NCBI GenBank assembly: GCA_029261035.1 | Contig: JAJDCD010000004.1 | Span: 158,077 to 222,076, forward strand | Length of the DNA: 64,000 bases | Direction: 5' to 3' | Source: Candidatus Omnitrophota bacterium | Lineage (GTDB): Bacteria > Omnitrophota > Omnitrophia > Omnitrophales > JACROU01 | Shown here: in pieces, positions 43,935 through 53,238 of the stretch | Numbering within the stretch: the first letter of the stretch is position 1 | Layout: the number at the start of each line of letters is the position of its first letter | Notes under the pieces: model-generated | Told to the model about the DNA's origin: nothing | Seen by the model: the letters and a program-made list of their open reading frames with translations, nothing else | The model's database searches: none | Translations under genes and position numbers: made by a program

Positions 43935-46900
43935 TTATTCCTGGGTAGAAGACATTTCGCTTGCGACAGCGTTTGAGCCCTGACCATTCGTACCATTTGT
44001 TTCTTGAGACCCTGCTTGATCTTGTCCATTTACTTCAGAAGACGGCTTCGCAAAACGATTTTTTTCTTTCATCTTAACAGTCTCAATCAAATGCTTTAGC
44101 GCTTGCTTACCTTTGATCATTTCTCTTTCAATAGATTCTTGAGACCCAATAACTTCTTTTACTAATTCTTGACGAGAAACAATTTCTTTTTCTAAATCAT
44201 CTTGCTTTTTTAATAGCTCTTTTAAATTACCTTCTTTATCTTTAAGCTCATTCTGGAGCCGTAAACGCTTACTCATAATTTCCTGTTGTTCTTTTTGAGT
44301 ATACACCTGCTTAATTTGATTTTGAGCTACTTCCAATTGACTTTCAAGACGTCTAGATACACTCTCAAGCTCAGGGATACGACTAGCTTGTTGACCCAGC
44401 TCGATCTTAATTTGCTTCAGCTCTTCATTTTCTGTTTCTAAAGAACTAATGCGAGAACAAGCTTGTTCAAAGGAGTGCTGACTGCGCTCCAAACGATCTT
44501 TAACACTTGAAGACTCCGTTGACAAAGCTTCAAAACGGATCTTCAGTTCAGACAACGCTTTGCTGGTCTGAGTTAATTCCTTGCCCATACTTTCAGAAAG
44601 CTTCGTTTTGTCTTCCAACCTTTTATTTAATGAAGAAATCTGAGCTTCCTTAGTTTGGTTATCTTGCGATGCCGCATTAAACTGCTCCGTTAGCTCGCCA
44701 TGCTTCTGTGTTAAATCCGTCATTTTATCTTCTAAGAAGCCCCTTAATTCGCTCCACTCTTTCAAATCTTTTTCCCAACGTTTAGAAAGCTGCTCACCCT
44801 TTTCTTTCTCTTCTTTCCATTGCAGCTCAAGAGTCTGATAACTATTCTTTAAATCAACTAGTTCTGAGTTTACTTTCTGATACGTTGAACTTACCTGATC
44901 ATAATCATCCGACTTTTCTTGATAACGACTGTCTGCATTTTTCTTTTCCACCTCAAAACGCTCTTTTAAAAATTCTAACTCTTTCTTAACATCTGATAGC
45001 TGAGTTCTCTTAGATTCTAATTCTTCTTCTAATTTTTTATATCTACCATTCAAATCTTGGTAGCTTAAGTTAAGCTGGTTAAGCTGATCATTCTGTTGCG
45101 AAATGGTTTGAATCTTTTCTTGGATTTCAGAAGAAAGATCTCGTTGAAGCTGAGCCTTTTCTCTTTCTAAATTCTCATACTGATTCGATTTTTCACTTAA
45201 TTTTTCTTCAACCTGCCTTAACTGATTTCGAACATCTTCCAAGAGAGCCTGCGCTTCTTGAATATTTTGATTTTTTTGCTCAATACTTAAATCTCTATTC
45301 TGAACTTCCTGTTCCTTATTCTTAACCTCAGCAATAAAACGAGCCTCATCATTTTTTCTCTGCACATTCAAATTCTCTATCTGTGCCTTCGCATTCGTGA
45401 TTTCATTTTCTAAACCGCGGTAACGATGCTGTATGTCTTGCTTGAACTCTTGCAATTCTTGGATCTGTTCATCCCGTTGCTTGATTTGAGACTCTTTATC
45501 AGAAATTTGAGAACGAAGAGTCTGCTCTAAAACAGACTTTTCCTCACTAATAGAATTTAAATTAGAAGTTAAACTTCGACTCTCTTCTTCTCGTCTTTGA
45601 GAAACGTCGCTAAGCTTTGCTTGCTCCTGATTAAGCGCGTCTTGTAATTGATTCACCGAAGCTTCTAATTGTTTATTTTCATTCATCAGATTCTGAGTAT
45701 CTGCTATTTGCTTTTCAGAAAAATGGTCTCTCTTTTCAATTTCCTTTTGAAACTCAAGTTGACGACTCGAATTTTCTGCAGTTAAAGCATCTAATTCTTC
45801 TCTCAATTTAGCTGATAAAGTAGAAAATTTGTTCGTACTTTCGGTGTACGCTTTTAATTCTTGAGAAAGCTTCTCATTGTGATCTTTTCTTTCTAAAACT
45901 TCACGCTGACGTTCATCATGCTCTTTTCTAAGGTCGTTAATTTCTATCTGAAGTTTTCTGTTTAATTCTTTTTGAACATGATAACTATGTTCTTCCTGCT
46001 TTAAGTTTTGTTTTAACTTCGAATTCTCATCTTTATTTTTTCCTAAATTTTCAGAAGTACTAAAATAGTCTTTCTTCAAGTGCCCTACTTCATCCTGCAA
46101 CTTTTTAGCTAAAGCTTGTTTCTCTTTTAATTTTTGATGATCCAAGCTTAATTCTTGTTTTAACCGATCATTTTCCTGACCCTTTTCCATCAATTCTTTC
46201 TGAGTTTGCTCAATCATTTTTTCCTTTTGAGTCATATCCCCAGTTAAATTTCTAAGACGGTGTTCAAGTTTATTTTTATCTTCCTGAAGCTCTCTAACAA
46301 ATAATTCGTATTCGATTTTAGTGCCTTCAAATTGTTCTCGTTGAGATCGGTAATCCGAAATTTGCTTTTTCTGCTTATCACTTTCTTTCTTTATCTTTCT
46401 TAGCTCTTCATTCTCTTTCTGAGAATCCATCAATAATTCTTGTATTCTCTTTTTTTCTAATTCCAATTTCTGAGCTTTCTCATCTTTTTGATGAAGTTCA
46501 CTTTTGATTCGAGCCTCTTCTTTAGAAGAAATGTCAGACATTTCCCCTTCTGACTTTGGAGGTAATCCACTAAAAGAAAAACCATTTTTCTTCTTTTCCT
46601 TAATTACATCCTGAGGTTCTGGATTAGAGAATTGCTGAGGTTCTTTTTCTTTCGAAGTCATCATTTGATTTAATTTAGATATTTCTTCTGTTTCGTTCTG
46701 ATTTGTTTTTCCTTGATTGGATGACTGGCGAATACTCCCTTGGCTCAAAATACGTTCTGGGGAAGGTTTTGTTGGCCATACAGTTCTAAAACATTTTCTT
46801 TTTACCAAATCTTCGTTGGTAATAACCACTTCCAAACTCGCATGAATAAATACCTGCCTAACCTTCTCTGCGGTTGGTTGATCTAAGTCATCTAATAAAA

Positions 46901-47066
46901 TAATAGGTGTATTTGCGATTAAATCTTTAGCTTCTTCTTGGGAAACAGAAAAGAATATTTGCAGTTTCTGAATTGCAGAACGTTTTTGAATCTCATCTCT
47001 CAAAGGATTAAGAACAACACTCCAACTTTTTTCTTCTTTGTTTCTCTTTAATAAATTTAAAACCAT
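43935..47066 (-). CDS. Very long coiled-coil protein with small N-terminal domain
   Basis: 1043 residues. Residues 1-85 form a globular domain (IQKRSAIQKLQIFFSVSQEE, TPIILLDDLDQPTAEKVRQV, EVVITNEDLVKRKCFRTVWP) whose pattern recalls the ribosomal L7/L12 C-terminal fold. A low-complexity linker follows (about 90-180), then about 820 residues of near-continuous coiled coil rich in Glu, Gln, Lys and Leu. The end is Asn/Gly/Ser-rich. No signal peptide, so probably a cytoplasmic filament or scaffold. The membrane protein at 47106 lies 39 nt upstream. Similarity to SMC or myosin tails is only compositional. Confidence 0.8.
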   Translation of the reverse strand: MVLNLLKRNKEEKSWSVVLNPLRDEIQKRSAIQKLQIFFSVSQEEAKDLIANTPIILLDDLDQPTAEKVRQVFIHASLEVVITNEDLVKRKCFRTVWPTKPSPERILSQGSIRQSSNQGKTNQNETEEISKLNQMMTSKEKEPQQFSNPEPQDVIKEKKKNGFSFSGLPPKSEGEMSDISSKEEARIKSELHQKDEKAQKLELEKKRIQELLMDSQKENEELRKIKKESDKQKKQISDYRSQREQFEGTKIEYELFVRELQEDKNKLEHRLRNLTGDMTQKEKMIEQTQKELMEKGQENDRLKQELSLDHQKLKEKQALAKKLQDEVGHLKKDYFSTSENLGKNKDENSKLKQNLKQEEHSYHVQKELNRKLQIEINDLRKEHDERQREVLERKDHNEKLSQELKAYTESTNKFSTLSAKLREELDALTAENSSRQLEFQKEIEKRDHFSEKQIADTQNLMNENKQLEASVNQLQDALNQEQAKLSDVSQRREEESRSLTSNLNSISEEKSVLEQTLRSQISDKESQIKQRDEQIQELQEFKQDIQHRYRGLENEITNAKAQIENLNVQRKNDEARFIAEVKNKEQEVQNRDLSIEQKNQNIQEAQALLEDVRNQLRQVEEKLSEKSNQYENLEREKAQLQRDLSSEIQEKIQTISQQNDQLNQLNLSYQDLNGRYKKLEEELESKRTQLSDVKKELEFLKERFEVEKKNADSRYQEKSDDYDQVSSTYQKVNSELVDLKNSYQTLELQWKEEKEKGEQLSKRWEKDLKEWSELRGFLEDKMTDLTQKHGELTEQFNAASQDNQTKEAQISSLNKRLEDKTKLSESMGKELTQTSKALSELKIRFEALSTESSSVKDRLERSQHSFEQACSRISSLETENEELKQIKIELGQQASRIPELESVSRRLESQLEVAQNQIKQVYTQKEQQEIMSKRLRLQNELKDKEGNLKELLKKQDDLEKEIVSRQELVKEVIGSQESIEREMIKGKQALKHLIETVKMKEKNRFAKPSSEVNGQDQAGSQETNGTNGQGSNAVASEMSSTQE

Positions 47067-47105
47067 ATTACGCCACCTACCTTATATAAATTTTTACTGC
47101 CAAAG

Positions 47106-47483
47106 CTAAAACGAGATCTTTTGAGCAATGTCATAAACATATGGCATTTCCCAATATTCATCCATCAACACTTTTACAATTGCAACCAAAGACAAAAGCC
47201 CAAACGCAACAAACGCCAAACTAAATACAATGTCTCCAACAACAGGAATAGACTTTAAAATTGCAGCCGCTGCTTCTAAAATAAATAGAACCAAAGCTTG
47301 CTTGCCATGAAACTGTGCAAATTTATTATCTTTTTTTAATATAAGAGGAACTAAACAGAGAATTGAAAAGTATCCTATAACAGCAAAAAACTTACCTTCT
47401 TTTATTATAGGATCTACTTCTTTCTTGTGAGACGAGGTGTCATCTTTTTGAGGCTCTAAATTGTCTTTTTCTTGCTCTTCCAT
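47106..47483 (-). CDS. Small DUF4870/Tic20-like membrane protein
   Basis: 125 residues: acidic-charged N-terminus, then EGKFFAVIGYFSILCLVPLI, NKFAQFHGKQALVLFILEAA and VFSLAFVAFGLLSLVAIVKV, i.e. three to four membrane segments with the QFHGKQAL motif typical of the DUF4870 family. Role unknown. It is transcribed just before the coiled-coil protein and could anchor it. The ATG is preceded by AAGGAGTAATTC. Confidence 0.85.
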   Translation of the reverse strand: MEEQEKDNLEPQKDDTSSHKKEVDPIIKEGKFFAVIGYFSILCLVPLILKKDNKFAQFHGKQALVLFILEAAAAILKSIPVVGDIVFSLAFVAFGLLSLVAIVKVLMDEYWEMPYVYDIAQKISF

Positions 47484-47780
47484 GAATTACTCCTTTAAAC
47501 TGAATTGAGCTAAAGCATTATACTGAGCCTATATAATAAGTCAAGAAACAGAGAAAAGACTTGGGAAAACAGGGTGAATTAAGGGGGTTTTGGCCTATTT
47601 TTAGAAAAGTTGGCTAGCACCTGGATCATTCAAAAGTGTAAAGTGAAAAGTCAAACCCATAACTAAAAGCTCAAAAAAAAACCTTCGTGTGTCCTAACTA
47701 GATTGGTCATTTTTATAATTTCAACTTTTGATTTATAACTTTGATTTTTTAATATTGATTTTTTATTTTATTTAAATGGG

Positions 47781-47812
47781 TGTCCCTCTGGTGACAGTCA
47801 CTTTGGGGACAG
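47781..47812. repeat. Nested palindrome: GTGACAGTCAC inside TGTCCC/GGGACA
   Basis: TGTCCCTCTG, GTGACAGTCAC, TTTGGGGACA: two palindromes, one within the loop of the other. The remaining 459-bp gap 47484-47942 holds AT-rich sequence, an AAAGTCAAA-type repeat (47640-47760) and a degraded GCAATCTC repeat at 47835-47882; no gene seen. Confidence 0.65.
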
Positions 47813-47942
47813 GGATTAAGTAATTTCAAAAAACCCAATGTCTGAGATTGCCACAGCCCCAAACTCTACACTTCGCAATGACCTTTTTGGAGGAATCTAT
47901 GAGAATGACAAAAGAGGTTTTTTCTGACTTCTGTTCTCTGTC

Positions 47943-49061
47943 CTAAAACCACTTCTTTTTGTCGGATTTCTCTGTGTCTGAACCTGAGGATTCAGGGGGA
48001 GGATTCGAGGCTTGTTCTGAAATCATTTCTTCATTATAGGATTTATCAAGCATGTCCTCGTAAGAAATGATGCCTTTTTGGTTTAATTCCAGCAAATGAG
48101 TATCCAATGTTCTCATGCCATAGCGCTGTCCAGTCTGGATTTCTGAAGTTAATCGGAAGGTCTTTCCATCTCTCATTAAATGTGCAATTGCAGGTGTCAT
48201 TACCATAATTTCAAACGCAGCAACTCGCCCATCCTTGTCCGTGCGCGGAATCAAGCTTTGAGAAATAACAGCTAAGATAGAAACCGAAAGTTGTGCTCGA
48301 ATTTGATTTTGATGATGACTTGGAAAAGCACTGATAATTCTATCCACCGTTCGTGCCGCTCCTGTCGTATGCAAGGTGGCAAAAACAAGATGGCCTGTCT
48401 CCGCAGCTGTAATTGCCGCTTCCATTGTTGGCAAATCTCTCATTTCACCTACGAGAATAACATCGGGATCTTGTCGAAGACCTCGACGCAACGCTTCGGA
48501 GAAACTTGGAACATCTACCCCTATTTCTCTCTGATTCACAACCGCCTTGTCATGTTTGTGGTAATACTCGATAGGATCTTCAATCGTCAAGATATGGCAT
48601 TCTCTTTCATGATTAATCATATTAATCATTGAAGCAAGTGTTGTTGTTTTACCAGAGCCTGTAGGGCCTGTTACCAAGATAAGTCCTCTTGGTTTGTTGA
48701 GCAAAGGTTTCAGAGTTTTTGGCAACCCTATATCTTCAAAAGTAAGAAACTTCGTTGGTAATTGTCTTAGCACAATACCGAAAAAGCCTTTTTGACGATA
48801 AACACTCACACGAAATCGAGCTTTGTCTTTATAGGCAAATCCGAAGTCAACACCACAAGCTTCATCCATCTGCTTCATATGTTCTTCAGAACAAACGTGT
48901 TTTATGTATTTTGCTGTATCTTCCGGGGTTAAATCAGGTTCTTCTAAGGATTTTAATTTTCCGTGAATACGTAAGGTAGGAGGACGACCTACAGTGAGAT
49001 GAATATCAGAAGCATTAACTTCGATACATTTGTCTAATATTGCTTCAAAGGATAAAGCCAT
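47943..49061 (-). CDS. pilT: PilT twitching-motility ATPase
   Basis: Retraction motor for type IV pili. Start at ATG 49061 (MALSFEAILDKCIEVNASDI) because GGGAGG of the longer frame is its ribosome binding site. 372 residues with N-terminal DIHLTVGRPPTLRIHG, Walker A GPTGSGKTTT, Asp box EDPIEYYHKH, Walker B RQDPDVILVGEMRD and the His box TGHLVFATLHTTGA; the AIRNLIRE-type C-terminal motif is not obvious, and the end is Ser/Lys/Asp-rich. No other pilus genes in the window. Confidence 0.94.
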   Translation of the reverse strand: MALSFEAILDKCIEVNASDIHLTVGRPPTLRIHGKLKSLEEPDLTPEDTAKYIKHVCSEEHMKQMDEACGVDFGFAYKDKARFRVSVYRQKGFFGIVLRQLPTKFLTFEDIGLPKTLKPLLNKPRGLILVTGPTGSGKTTTLASMINMINHERECHILTIEDPIEYYHKHDKAVVNQREIGVDVPSFSEALRRGLRQDPDVILVGEMRDLPTMEAAITAAETGHLVFATLHTTGAARTVDRIISAFPSHHQNQIRAQLSVSILAVISQSLIPRTDKDGRVAAFEIMVMTPAIAHLMRDGKTFRLTSEIQTGQRYGMRTLDTHLLELNQKGIISYEDMLDKSYNEEMISEQASNPPPESSGSDTEKSDKKKWF

Positions 49062-49092
49062 ATAAACCTCCCTCATTTGAAGAGGGACTTAA

Positions 49093-49157
49093 TTTTAGTT
49101 TTGGAGCAAGTGGTGACTGTCACTTGAGTGACTGTCACCATCACACCAAAACTAAAT
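49093..49157. repeat. Palindromic repeat between trxA and pilT
   Basis: TTTTAGTTTTGG and CCAAAACTAAAT are outer arms; inside are two copies of GTGACTGTCAC separated by TTGA. It may terminate trxA transcription; family of 37289-37412. Confidence 0.65.
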
Positions 49158-49167
49158 GAATTAAATG

Positions 49168-49491
49168 CTATAAAAGAGCTTTCAACTTTTCTTCTATAGC
49201 ATTCTTGGGAACAGCCCCAACAAGCTCATCTACTTTATTACCATCTTTAAAGAAAACAAGAGTTGGAATACTCATAACTTGAAACTGTTGTGCAATTGCA
49301 GAATTCTCATCCACATTCACTTTTAATATTTTTGCTTTACCTTCGTACTCGTTTGCTAACTCTTCGACAATAGGACCAATCTTACGACACGGTCCACACC
49401 ACTCAGCCCAAAAATCTACGAGCACAGGCACATCTGCTTTTATATCATTCTCAAAACTTGTTTCGGTTGCATCAACAACATTTCCAGCCAT
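49168..49491 (-). CDS. trxA: Thioredoxin
   Basis: 107 residues with active site FWAEWCGPCRKIGP (Cys 32 and 35) and cis-Pro MSIPTLVFF (about 75-83), canonical in length. Reduces cytoplasmic disulphides using TrxB (42087-43013). Ribosome binding site AAAGGAG about 7 nt before the ATG. Stands between rnfD and pilT, each with repeat-bearing gaps. Confidence 0.96.
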   Translation of the reverse strand: MAGNVVDATETSFENDIKADVPVLVDFWAEWCGPCRKIGPIVEELANEYEGKAKILKVNVDENSAIAQQFQVMSIPTLVFFKDGNKVDELVGAVPKNAIEEKLKALL

Positions 49492-49548
49492 TTCTAACTC
49501 CTTTTTCTTTTCATTTGTTATATAAATAAGAATAACACATATACTAGC

Positions 49549-49577
49549 GGATAGCGCATAGCGTTTAGCGAATAGGT
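49549..49577. repeat. TAGCG-type short repeat cluster
   Basis: AGCGGATAGCGCATAGCG, TTTAGCGAATAGG between trxA and rnfD. Same family as 8415-8448 and 51963-52016. Confidence 0.55.
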
Positions 49578-49641
49578 TCCTATGTCATAAAACCCCCTAT
49601 ATCCAAAAGCTCTGTCAGCTACCAGCAATACTACAAAACCC

Positions 49642-50634
49642 TTACGCTCTAGATCTTATTCTAATATATCGATCAAGTACAGGCGTAAACATTTGAGCTG
49701 CTAAAACACCCAAAATAACTGCTTCCGGTGAGCCAACCCAAGTCCTTGAAACCTCTGTAATAACACCTGCAATTAAAGCATATAAAGCCTGAGCTTTTCC
49801 TGTTAAAGGTGATGAGCTCCATTCGGTCAGCACAAAAAAAGCAACCAATAGTATACTGCCCGATAAGATTTCAACCAAAGGGTTTTTACCCAACACAAAA
49901 GACAAAACGGCGATAGACGCTAAATAGACAAACGGTGTCTGCCACCGAATCGCTTTCTTAGCTAATAAATACAAAGCTCCAACGCAAATAGGCCATTGAG
50001 GCAAAGCATACTCACTTCCTTTAAAAAACAACACACTTGGATTTATCGATAACTCCTGAGGAATGGCCGGATACATCAAATTCATAGGGGTAGAAAAACG
50101 AAGAAAAAATTCAGGAAAGAAAATCGTCAAACTTAACAAAGCTAAAATCGAAGGGTGCAATCGATACTTCCCCAATCCCCCAAGACTTTCTCTGCCTAAA
50201 AAAATCCCAAAAAACAATGCAAACCAAATCCCCCACCACGTAACTTGTTGTGGAATTAAAAATAAAAATGCCAAAGCCAACAGAATCACATTTCCATTCC
50301 AAAAACGAAGTGGTCTTTTAAAGATTATCGAACCTACAATTTCAAACACAAATGCGGCTAATACCGCATGCCCTAACTGAGGCAAGAACAAAGAGCCTCG
50401 TTCAAAGAAAGCCACTCCCAAAAGTGGGCTTAAAGCCAAAATAAAAACTCCCATTTTTCGAGACACGGTATTTACCGAACGGACAAAAGGAGCTTGCGTT
50501 ACCAGAAAAGGCTCTTCCTTTTTTACGATCTTAAAAACCTTTTGGGCAATCTTTCTATTACCTTCTGTTTTTTCTCTGCCCAAAAAGCGAGTAACTTCTG
50601 GTTTTGTTTTATTCGTAATTGTTTTCTTTTCCAT
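49642..50634 (-). CDS. rnfD: RnfD/NqrB-family membrane subunit
   Basis: Start at ATG 50634 (MEKKTITNKTKPEV); the longer frame reads back into rnfC. About nine membrane segments over 330 residues (ILALSPLLGVAFF, GHAVLAAFVFEIVGSIIF, VILLALAFLFLIPQQVTWWG, KNPLVEILSGSILLVAFFVL and others) with the family end GGVITEVSRTW-like ALIAGVITEVSRTWVGSPEA and LAAQMFTPVLDRYI. The canonical SGAT segment for covalent FMN is not clear; RFSTPMN may stand in for it. Follows rnfC by 7 nt. Part of a ferredoxin/NAD-linked ion pump; other subunits are not here. Confidence 0.85.
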   Translation of the reverse strand: MEKKTITNKTKPEVTRFLGREKTEGNRKIAQKVFKIVKKEEPFLVTQAPFVRSVNTVSRKMGVFILALSPLLGVAFFERGSLFLPQLGHAVLAAFVFEIVGSIIFKRPLRFWNGNVILLALAFLFLIPQQVTWWGIWFALFFGIFLGRESLGGLGKYRLHPSILALLSLTIFFPEFFLRFSTPMNLMYPAIPQELSINPSVLFFKGSEYALPQWPICVGALYLLAKKAIRWQTPFVYLASIAVLSFVLGKNPLVEILSGSILLVAFFVLTEWSSSPLTGKAQALYALIAGVITEVSRTWVGSPEAVILGVLAAQMFTPVLDRYIRIRSRA

Positions 50635-50641
50635 AATAAGC

Positions 50642-51949
50642 CTATATTGCTTCCAACTGATTTTTAGTCTCTTTAATCCACTCCACCATTGGGATTTTGG
50701 ATGGACAAACATAGGTGCAATTTCCACACTCCACACAAAGGTCCGGAGAAAATTTAAATGCTTTTTTCCACTGTTGGTTCATCGCATCTTCTACAATCAT
50801 TGCAGGATTAATGGATACCGGACAAACAGGAATACAATCTCCACATCGAATACAAGATTCCGATTCGTGGAAAGGCGTATCCTCTTTAGGTAACGCCAAA
50901 ATCGCATCCGTATTTTTAATCACAGGAGTCTGCAGATCCGTTTGACTGGTTCCTGTCATAGAACTCCCTAAAATAAGTCGATAAGGATAACGTAACAAAC
51001 CCCCACACACTTCAAATACACTTTCATAACTCATCCCAATACGCGCCCAAACATTCTGAGGATAAACCACACAAACACCCGAAACCGTAACAACTCTCTC
51101 AATCAAAGGCTTCCTCCATTGAACAGCTTCATAAAAAGCAAAGGCTGTAGCTAAAGAATAGAAATGAACCCCCACATCTTCAGGTTTCGTTTTTAATGGC
51201 ACTTTCTTCTTAAGAACTTCGGACAACAAATTGCTTTCTATATCATAAGGGTACTGACCTTTAGATTGCACTATCTCAATATTGGATATTTTCAAACTAA
51301 AAAGTTTACTCGATATAATTTCCTGATTTTCAAAATCACGTTCACTAAAAACAATATAAGCTTTACTTGCACCTGAAGCACGAACGAGCCATTCAAAACC
51401 TCTTAAAATTTCTACTGCTTTTAATTTAATTAAAATGGAGTCCGACGTAACAAAGGGTTCCATATGCGCCGCATTCAAAATAAGAGTATCAACAGAGCTT
51501 TCGATACCTTCTTTCAGTTTTTGATGGGTAATTTCCCCAGAGCGCAAATCACATAAACCAAACTCCCGAGACATCTGAATAAGATTTTCAGAAGACAGTG
51601 ATTTTAAATCATCTTGTGTCTGCTCGACATGACAACCTTGCTTCCATTGATCTTGACCATCAGAAGTAATGGCAATAGAAACGTGAATCCCTTCTTTTGG
51701 ATGAACCGCAGGCCCCACACTGCTAACTCTTCCACTAATAGATGCGTGCACAGGCAAGGCTCCAGGTTCATTCGAATCTGCTATTACCTGCCCTTTAAAA
51801 ACACGGTCTCCAACACTCACAATCGGTTTTGCAATAATTCCGCGGTGTTGTAAAAGTGGAATAACAACTGCAGAGGGAGTATCTGGAGTTTTAATTACGG
51901 GGTCTAAAAGACTCACATCATGGTGAAGGGCAATTTCTATTCCTGCCAT
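50642..51949 (-). CDS. rnfC: RnfC-family ferredoxin:NAD oxidoreductase subunit
   Basis: 435 residues. N-terminal barrel-sandwich start (VVIPLLQHRGIIAKPIVSVG, VIADSNEPGALPVHASISG), middle NADH/FMN-binding part (DTLILNAAHMEPFVTSD matches the usual D-L-I-N-A-E-x-E/D-P block), and two C-terminal 4Fe-4S motifs CIRCGDCIPVCP and CVECGNCTYVCP. NqrA lacks the Fe-S motifs, so RnfC is preferred. Some positions (GGLLRYPYRLILGSSMTGT) match the RnfC signature. Partner of rnfD; ferredoxin from the oxidoreductase at 3874-7464 could feed it if a complete complex exists elsewhere. Confidence 0.92.
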   Translation of the reverse strand: MAGIEIALHHDVSLLDPVIKTPDTPSAVVIPLLQHRGIIAKPIVSVGDRVFKGQVIADSNEPGALPVHASISGRVSSVGPAVHPKEGIHVSIAITSDGQDQWKQGCHVEQTQDDLKSLSSENLIQMSREFGLCDLRSGEITHQKLKEGIESSVDTLILNAAHMEPFVTSDSILIKLKAVEILRGFEWLVRASGASKAYIVFSERDFENQEIISSKLFSLKISNIEIVQSKGQYPYDIESNLLSEVLKKKVPLKTKPEDVGVHFYSLATAFAFYEAVQWRKPLIERVVTVSGVCVVYPQNVWARIGMSYESVFEVCGGLLRYPYRLILGSSMTGTSQTDLQTPVIKNTDAILALPKEDTPFHESESCIRCGDCIPVCPVSINPAMIVEDAMNQQWKKAFKFSPDLCVECGNCTYVCPSKIPMVEWIKETKNQLEAI

Positions 51950-51962
51950 ATTATTTCCTTTG

Positions 51963-52016
51963 TCTATTAGCGTTTAGCGCCTGCCTACCGGAGGTAGGTA
52001 GAGCGTGTAGCGGATA
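51963..52016. repeat. TAGCG-type repeat with nested CCTACCGGAGGTAGG palindrome
   Basis: TTAGCGTTTAGCGC, then CTGCCTACCGGAGGTAGGTA, then GAGCGTGTAGCGGATAG. The central palindrome interrupts the TAGCG array. Confidence 0.6.
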
Positions 52017-52034
52017 GTAACTATTAAAGTAATT

Positions 52035-52130
52035 TGTCATCCTGATCCGCCTCTGACGGGGAAGAATCTAAAACAAATGTTTAAAATGACAAATCACCGA
52101 AGATTCTTCGCTACACTCAGAATGACAAAC
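52035..52130. repeat. GTCATCCTGA...CAGAATGAC palindromic repeat
   Basis: TTTGTCATCCTGATCCGCCT, GAAGAATCTAAAAC and mirrored GATTCTTCGCTACACTCAGA, ATGACAAAC. Same family as 17519-17651 and 23742-23810, between mnmA and rnfC. Confidence 0.7.
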
Positions 52131-52152
52131 AATATCCTACATTATTCTGTTA

Positions 52153-53232
52153 CTAGAGTTGGACTTGGTCAATCCAACCACCGGCAATCACTTTATCTTC
52201 ATCATAAAAAACAGCCGCTTGTCCTGGGGTGATTGCTTCTTGAGGCTCATCAAAAGTTACTACAGCTGATTGTTCCGAGTCACATTCGATACTCGCTTTT
52301 GATTGCGCGTGCGCCGATCTAATTTTAACGTCGGCATTAAATTGTTTTCGAGGATTCATATGCCAGATCAAACGATTCACCACAAATCGTGGAGACTTAA
52401 CTTGGCTTTTATCTCCAACAATAACTTCATTCGTCTCTGGTTTGATATCAACCACATACAAAGGATAGGAGTAAGCAACCCCCAACCCTCTTCTTTGGCC
52501 AATTGTAAAATGTTGGTATCCAGGGTGCTTTCCTAAAACTTCCCCTTCGACTGTTTTGATATCACCTGTTTCTGTTTTGACATTAAAATTCTTCTTCATA
52601 AAAGCTGCATAATCATTACTAGGAATAAAACAAATTTCCTGAGAGTCTGGTTTGTTATGAACACCCATCCCTACTTTTTTTGCAATTTCACGAACTTCAT
52701 CCTTTTTAAGCTCACCTACAGGCAACAACAAACGAGACAATACTTCTTGTTTTAAAGGAAACATCACATAGGATTGATCTTTGTGGTCATCTACCCCTCT
52801 AGAAATATGATAACGCCCTGTATCCGTCTCTTGCTGCACACGTGCGTAATGGCCCGTAGCAACATAATCCATACCCAAAGATTTTGCTTTTTCCCAAAAG
52901 AGCCCAATCTTTACTTTTTCGTTACAGGCAATACAAGGATTGGGGGTTCTTCCCTTTTGATACTCATCTACAAAGTAATCAATCACTTCCGTCTTAAAAA
53001 TTTCTGACATATTCATTACATTGTATTTTAGACCTAATCCCACAGCAACAGCACGTGCATCTTCCACTCCCTTCGTACCGCAACACGAACGGGTGCTTTT
53101 CTCATCACAGTCATCCGGCGCCCAAGTACGAATCGTCACTCCCGTTACTTCATAACCTTGCTCTTTTAATAAATAGGCCGCGACCGAGCTATCAACTCCA
53201 CCCGACATTGCTAATAAAACTTTTTTTGCCAT
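52153..53232 (-). CDS. mnmA: tRNA-specific 2-thiouridylase
   Basis: Makes 2-thiouridine at position 34 of tRNA-Lys, -Glu and -Gln; two of these substrates (tRNA-Lys TTT and tRNA-Glu TTC) are encoded in the window. 359 residues: PP-loop LLAMSGGVDSSVAAYLL (5-21), first catalytic Cys in TPNPCIACNEKVK, central DHKDQSYVMF, second catalytic Cys in DSQEICFIP, and YVVDIKPETNEVIVG near the end. Follows bioD by 6 nt. Confidence 0.97.
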   Translation of the reverse strand: MAKKVLLAMSGGVDSSVAAYLLKEQGYEVTGVTIRTWAPDDCDEKSTRSCCGTKGVEDARAVAVGLGLKYNVMNMSEIFKTEVIDYFVDEYQKGRTPNPCIACNEKVKIGLFWEKAKSLGMDYVATGHYARVQQETDTGRYHISRGVDDHKDQSYVMFPLKQEVLSRLLLPVGELKKDEVREIAKKVGMGVHNKPDSQEICFIPSNDYAAFMKKNFNVKTETGDIKTVEGEVLGKHPGYQHFTIGQRRGLGVAYSYPLYVVDIKPETNEVIVGDKSQVKSPRFVVNRLIWHMNPRKQFNADVKIRSAHAQSKASIECDSEQSAVVTFDEPQEAITPGQAAVFYDEDKVIAGGWIDQVQL

Positions 53233-53238
53233 TATTTT

